Shown piece after piece: positions 59,580-64,000 of a stretch of DNA of 64,000 nt. The notes beneath the pieces are model-generated. The model searched no databases and had not been told where the DNA came from. It worked only from the letters and a program-made list of their open reading frames with translations. The first letter of the stretch is position 1; each line of letters starts with the position of its first letter. Origin of the DNA: Piper betle (lineage: Eukaryota > Streptophyta > Magnoliopsida > Piperales > Piperaceae); the NCBI GenBank assembly GCA_033002965.1, contig JAURVB010000639.1, positions 1 through 64,000 of the forward strand, written 5' to 3'. A program made the position numbers and the translations under genes.

Positions 59580-60060
59580 TGGAAATAGGAAAAAGGAAAA
59601 AAAAAAAACTGTTGACGCCGCATTACCGCAATTTTAAACAGACAATCGTCGCCGGAGACGGTCACCGGAAGTGTTCGCCGGCGATAGTCGCCGGCAGTGG
59701 TGGCTCAAGTACAACAAGCCCACCCAAAAAAAAAACCTCAACAATTTATAATCAAATCAACAAAGACACAAGGGACTCATCATAAACAGAAATTTAATTA
59801 CCTTTAATAAGTGGAGAGTTAATAAAAGAGTGTCGATTAAGGAAAAAACGACAATAACAAGCCGGCGGGGGTCGCCGGCGGTGGCGCAGGGAGTGGTCGC
59901 CGACGGGGGTGAAGGATCGGGAGGGGTCGATGGCGAATGGAGGAGAGGATCGGAGTCAGGCGGCGTGGGGCGCTTTTCTTCCTCTGGGGCTGGGAAGTGG
60001 GGTACCCAGGGGCGGGTTACTGGTTCGGGAAATATAACGTGGGAATGAAATATTTAGATT
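59580..60060. other. Two short GC-rich CGCCGG-rich patches
   Basis: Repeated GTCGCCGG(C/A)G words at 59650-59700 and 59860-59905 in AT-rich DNA. An open frame at 59830-60048 is low complexity (Gly/Ser/Arg); I see no domain. The CGCCGG words resemble those in the LTR islands, but I cannot show homology. Confidence 0.3.
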
Positions 60061-60379
60061 CACCCTGTAAATGACATTTTATTATAAATTTACTGTAAAT
60101 TGATTTAATATGTCAGTGAAATTTGGAGAAATTTCATTGAGAATGTAACTTATACATTAATGAAGGTCATATAAGTTATTAAATTTATTAATTGCATCAC
60201 ATTTTATATCAAGAATATTTACGTTTTAAATTAATAAATTTATAATATCATCTAGTAAGTCATGATAAGAAATATTCAACAACTTCTAAGTTCGACATTA
60301 TAAAGTGTACAAAATAAGAAAATAAAACTTTCAAACATGATTATCCCAAATATCAAATACAAAAAGTTTACGACGTTTA
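60061..60379. other. AT-rich intergenic DNA
   Basis: Nothing recognised. Confidence 0.3.
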
Positions 60380-61520
60380 ATTATCAGCTATTCCACATTA
60401 GCTGAGCAATTTTGTCTCGATACCATGAGGCACGATCTTTAAACTGTTGCATTGACAAATTTATGTCTTCAACTTGTGTTGGTACATAATAGGAATCATC
60501 TTCATCATTTAATGGAAGTCTTCCTCAACCGGAGCATATTCATCTTGGTTGTCATAAAGTTAAATATAATTATGTAACACACAACTGCAATCACTAATTT
60601 TACCTATGTTTTGTAAGGGAATGGAGGTGATATTATCAAAATGGTAAAGTGAGCGGTAAGCATTGCAAACATCCTTTCAATAACATTCCTCAATGATGAG
60701 TGTCTATGGTTGAATAATTCTTTCGGTATTTGAGGTTGATTTTGATCTCCTTCGTATTCTTTTAGGTGATACCTAGTTCACAGCATGGAGTCAAAAATCC
60801 AAGTAAGTTTGCATAGCCAGCATCGACAAGATAATTTTTATCTAAATAAAACAAACATTACGGGTCATCATAAGTAATATGGAGCATAATTTAAATTTCA
60901 CACGAATTCATAAATACCTTGAGGAACAATAAGTTTGTCTTCTTTTGTGAGTGCATGACTCAAAACTCTAGCACCTCCAACAAACACTTCCCAACTAGCA
61001 AAGACAAATATAAAGAACATGTTGAAAGAACAATCAGCCACTATATTTTGTGACAAAGTGCATTTTCTATTTCAATACTAGGATGTGTTAGGCCCTTTAA
61101 TTAGAGTGGGGATATGTGTTCCATTAATTGCTTTGATACAATCCTATCACAAAATACAATTACATATAATTGAAACATGTTTTAAAAATAAAATAAAATA
61201 AAAAGAGCTTCAAACTTGAAAATATCTTAAGGTATGGAAAGATATGTTCATCTTCCCTAATTAATTTTGGAACATTTGATGATGGATATCATAAAAAGTC
61301 AGATATCCAAAACCTTATTAAATGGTAGCTTATAGTCCTTACAAAGTGACATACACATTGTTCAGTCACACAATAACGCTTATTTTCCCAACCATACCTA
61401 AGAAACTGCACCTTGTTCTACTATGCATACAAACTTTGTTTCGTTTAACAAAGCTCTCCTCTTTAAGATATTGCACAAGTTTGAACAAGTTGGAGAGTGT
61501 ATCATAAAAACCTTACGAAA
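60380..61520 (-). pseudogene. PIF/Harbinger transposase pseudogene
   Basis: On the minus strand: NVPKLIREDEHIFPYL (near 61275), DCIKAINGTHIPTLIKGP (61138-61085), SQNIVADCSFNMFFIFVFA and WEVFVGGARVLSHALT, LIVPQ, a likely intron, then YLVDAGYANLLGFLTP (near 60840-60790) and ELFNHRHSSLRNVIERMFA (frame-shifted, near 60725-60670). This is the DDE order of PIF/Harbinger transposases. The first catalytic Asp (usual DGTHI) is Asn (NGTHI); several frame changes and stops make it dead. Its partner ORF lies upstream at 62150-63000. Confidence 0.65.
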
Positions 61521-62149
61521 AAGTGAAGGTCAATTATCCAATGACTACCTTATATATAATCTTCCATTGGTCCTATGTAGTCTATGATGTTGAATTGATA
61601 AAAGTTTTGTCAAATATGTTTTTCTAATCAAATTAGTGGCAATAATAAGCATTTTAAACTCTTCTTCATCACTTGAATCCGAATCCTAGATTTTACAAAC
61701 ATGTACCACACATCATCATACATGCTAAAACAACAAAGATATATTAAGAGATATAAATGACCACATACTTTGTGACATTATTATTCATATCAATTGATAT
61801 TATAGCGTTACATACAATAAGTGATCATCAAAATTGTATAAATACATTCATTACAAATATCTTCTTGAATAACATGATCACAAATAATATCAAGAGCATG
61901 ACACTATAAATCCTTGATGTAATACAAAATGATCATGAACTCTTTCAAGAGCCTAACAATAATAGGTAAGATAACCTATTATGTTCAAACAAATGATTAT
62001 CAAAAAGTCAACATCCTAAAGCCATACCAAGTAAGTCAATAATGTTCATCAACAACTTTACTCTTCCAATGCTAATAAGTTGAATACCTCATTAGCTCAT
62101 AGTTGATGATCGTCAAAAAGGATGACAACTTGTAGCCACCACGACTCTC

Positions 62150-63000
62150 TCAATAATCATTAACCAACTTGGCTCCTAGCATACATGAGGTCAACCAAGC
62201 ACGACACTCCTCAAGGAACATACCAATGAAGTTAAGTTTGATCTCATTAGAAGTCATGAATTGAGATGCAAGAAGCTTCAAATTAATATCTAAACTTGGA
62301 ATTTCATTTAGAATTGCTATCCAATGATGTCCTTCATACTCCTTCTTTTGATACTTTTTATCATGAAAATTTTCAAGTCCATCAATAAGCATCTTCACTT
62401 ATTCTTTCCCCTCCACATAACTTCTTACCCTCACATTCGAAGAAGACTTTCGCTTTTTTTATTGGACATTCCTTCACATCTTCATTATCCTCAACTATTA
62501 TGTGAACACCATCAATTCCAATGTCATTGTTAGTCGTCTCTTCTTCAATCCTTACACGATTTACTTTATTGTTGACACTATGGTCACCCGTAGTTGTGCT
62601 ATTTTCCCCCAAGAAAATGCATGGTTCATCCCAATATTAAATACCCTACGCTCATAATCTTTTACCTCTGGACGAGACTACAAAAGAATATTATTGTAGA
62701 TTAGTATTCAAATTGTACAGTTTCATTAGTAAAATAATAAATTAAAATTTTGTATTCAAAAGCTAATCTTGATATACTCTATCTATTGATCTTTAGAAGC
62801 TGTCACTCTTTTTTTAATATCATTCCACCAAAAACCACTAGTTTATTCTAAGGCCTTAGATGTTGAGTGAGCTTTTTTCCATTGTCAAACTCAATATCAA
62901 ATATTTTTCTGACCTATAATGACTCTCATTTCTTCATTAAAGCGAGAAATGACATCTTCCCAAATATCCTTTGGAAATGTCTAACTTGCAAGCCTTCTAC
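62150..63000 (-). pseudogene. PIF/Harbinger ORF1 remnant (Myb/SANT-like protein)
   Basis: Minus strand: FPKDIWEDVISRFNEEM (near 62970), TSGFWWNDIKKRVTASKDQ (near 62840-62785), KDYERRVFNIGMNHAF (near 62670-62620), and a C-terminal LDINLKLLASQFMTSNEIK stretch (62310-62250). The WW-N-D-K-V-A pattern and G-W region match the Myb/SANT-like proteins encoded beside PIF/Harbinger transposases. Multiple stops. Same strand and next to the transposase remnant, consistent with one decayed element. Confidence 0.5.
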
Positions 63001-63811
63001 CCTCGTCAATGCACTCAATAAAAAGGTTAAGAAAACATTTATGATGTGTTTCTTTTTGTTTAAAGTAAATCTCTCCCCTTCTTTCTTTGAATGTGGAGTT
63101 TTCCTTCTTCACATTAATATAAAGATCATCCATCTTCTATACTTAAAAGATAAAAATCAGTGCCTAATTATAAATCAAAACATATTACAAATAAATATTG
63201 ACAACAAAAAGATATAAATGACAATTTTCACAACTATAAAATGTTCAAACACCTATATAACTAAAATTATAACAAAAATATTTATATTCACAATGCATGC
63301 ACACTACATACAAAATATGGTTATAGAAAAAAAAATTATAATGTAAAAATTGATATAGAAAAGAAATTCATGCAATGAGGATAAGAGGTTATTTACATAA
63401 AAATTATTTTTTAGATTTTAATCATCGATATAATATAATTATTTACTAAATGCACACATATTAAAATGACTTTAAAATAGAATACCAAATTAATCATCTA
63501 CAACAAGAAACATGGCAAATAATATAAAGATTGATATAAGTAGGTATGTAAAAAAAAATTGTGAAAGTATAATAAAGAAGGGAATACCTTGGCCATTCTA
63601 GTTGAGGAAGAGAAGAGAGTAGAAAGAAGGAGCACGACAAGGGAGCAAAGGGAGAGGGAAGGATTGAGGGAGGAATGTATGAGACAAAGGTAGAAGGGGT
63701 GGGAGAAGGAGGGAGGGAGGGTAGGGCGGCTAGGTTTGGGGGAAAAGAAAGGGGTGTGCAATCTTGATTATTCATTTATTAATTTTTTCGTCAGGAAGGG
63801 GTGTGCAATAC
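63001..63811. other. AT-rich DNA and a purine-rich tract
   Basis: 63590-63760 is strongly G/A-rich on the plus strand (GAGGGAGGGAGGG-type). A direct duplicate of GGGGTGTGCAAT occurs at 63750 and 63798. No gene recognised. Confidence 0.4.
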
Positions 63812-64000
63812 ATAGTTACAAAAATCAGAATCGGAATCGGAATTGATTTTCAAAGGAGTCAACTGAGTCGGATCGAATCGGTCTAAATCGGTCAAGAATC
63901 GGTTCAGTTGAATCGGTCTAAATCAGTCTAATCGGTCATATATAATAATTTGACAATTCATAACATAAATATATAAAAAATAGATATTGATGTCATTTTG
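63812..64000. repeat. GGAATCGG-rich dispersed repeat, copy 2 (cut by window end)
   Basis: Same order as 48571-48790: AATCAGAATCGGAATCGGAAT, repeated ATCGGTCTAAATCGG, AAGAATCGGTTCAGTTGAAT, ATATATAATAATTTGACAA, then AT-rich sequence. Direct orientation relative to copy 1. Confidence 0.6.

Noticed and set aside
1..64000. tRNA, rRNA and CRISPR arrays
   Set aside because: I looked for tRNA-like cloverleaf boxes, rRNA words and regularly spaced prokaryotic-type repeats. The regular repeats found (49116-49327, 3166-4008) are adjoining or degenerate tandem repeats without unique spacers.

Overview
This is nuclear DNA from a flowering plant. The evidence is: genes with many introns and plant-specific products (a reticulon-tailed sterol C-4 decarboxylase, a FAR1/FHY3-type protein, SRP68, remnants of CPR5 and of a receptor-like cytoplasmic kinase), a chromovirus-like Ty3/gypsy element with an initiator-Met-tRNA primer site, and many decayed DNA transposons. 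The sterol gene has a very GC-rich first exon and short GC-rich islands are scattered through AT-rich DNA. This fits a monocot outside the grasses better than a typical eudicot, but that is only an impression.

Layout. 1-5.0 kb: an intact FAR1/MULE-type ORF between C-rich and G-rich blocks, then an AT-rich array of ~75-bp repeats and a cluster of hairpins, GC-rich islands and (TA)n tracts. 6.5-16.9 kb: nested Ty3/gypsy debris. A minus-strand element with a 3,047-bp LTR, PBS, partial gag, protease tail and RT/RNase H sits inside an older plus-strand LTR of the same family; its integrase and 3' LTR are missing. 18.6-22.8 kb: another hairpin-bracketed GC-rich element, a MITE and a CPR5 pseudogene. 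27.5-33.6 kb: small repeats, an LTR fragment, and a complete inverted solo LTR with a 5-bp target duplication. 33.6-36.7 kb: AT-rich intergenic DNA.

36.9-43.6 kb holds an intact 12-exon 3beta-hydroxysteroid dehydrogenase/decarboxylase gene (561 aa), including one intron with a GC donor. 44.6-50.0 kb holds a 580-bp hAT-type element with an 8-bp target duplication, a MuDR-type transposase pseudogene, a displaced inverted copy of the first two SRP68 exons, and a kinase pseudogene with a third hairpin/(TA)n element inside it. 50.5-58.4 kb (minus strand) is an intact 13-exon SRP68 gene (597 aa). 60.4-63.3 kb is a degenerate PIF/Harbinger element with transposase and Myb-like ORF remnants.

The intact genes look like independent housekeeping or regulatory genes: ER sterol C-4 demethylation, SRP-dependent ER targeting, and a transposase-derived factor. 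No shared pathway or operon-like logic is visible. The most unusual structural signal is a family of compact elements built as (TA)n - hairpins - GC-rich core - hairpins - (TA)n, seen near 4.4-5.0, 18.6-19.1 and 49.1-49.5 kb. All splice sites and homology calls were made by reading the sequence; no search or alignment was run.
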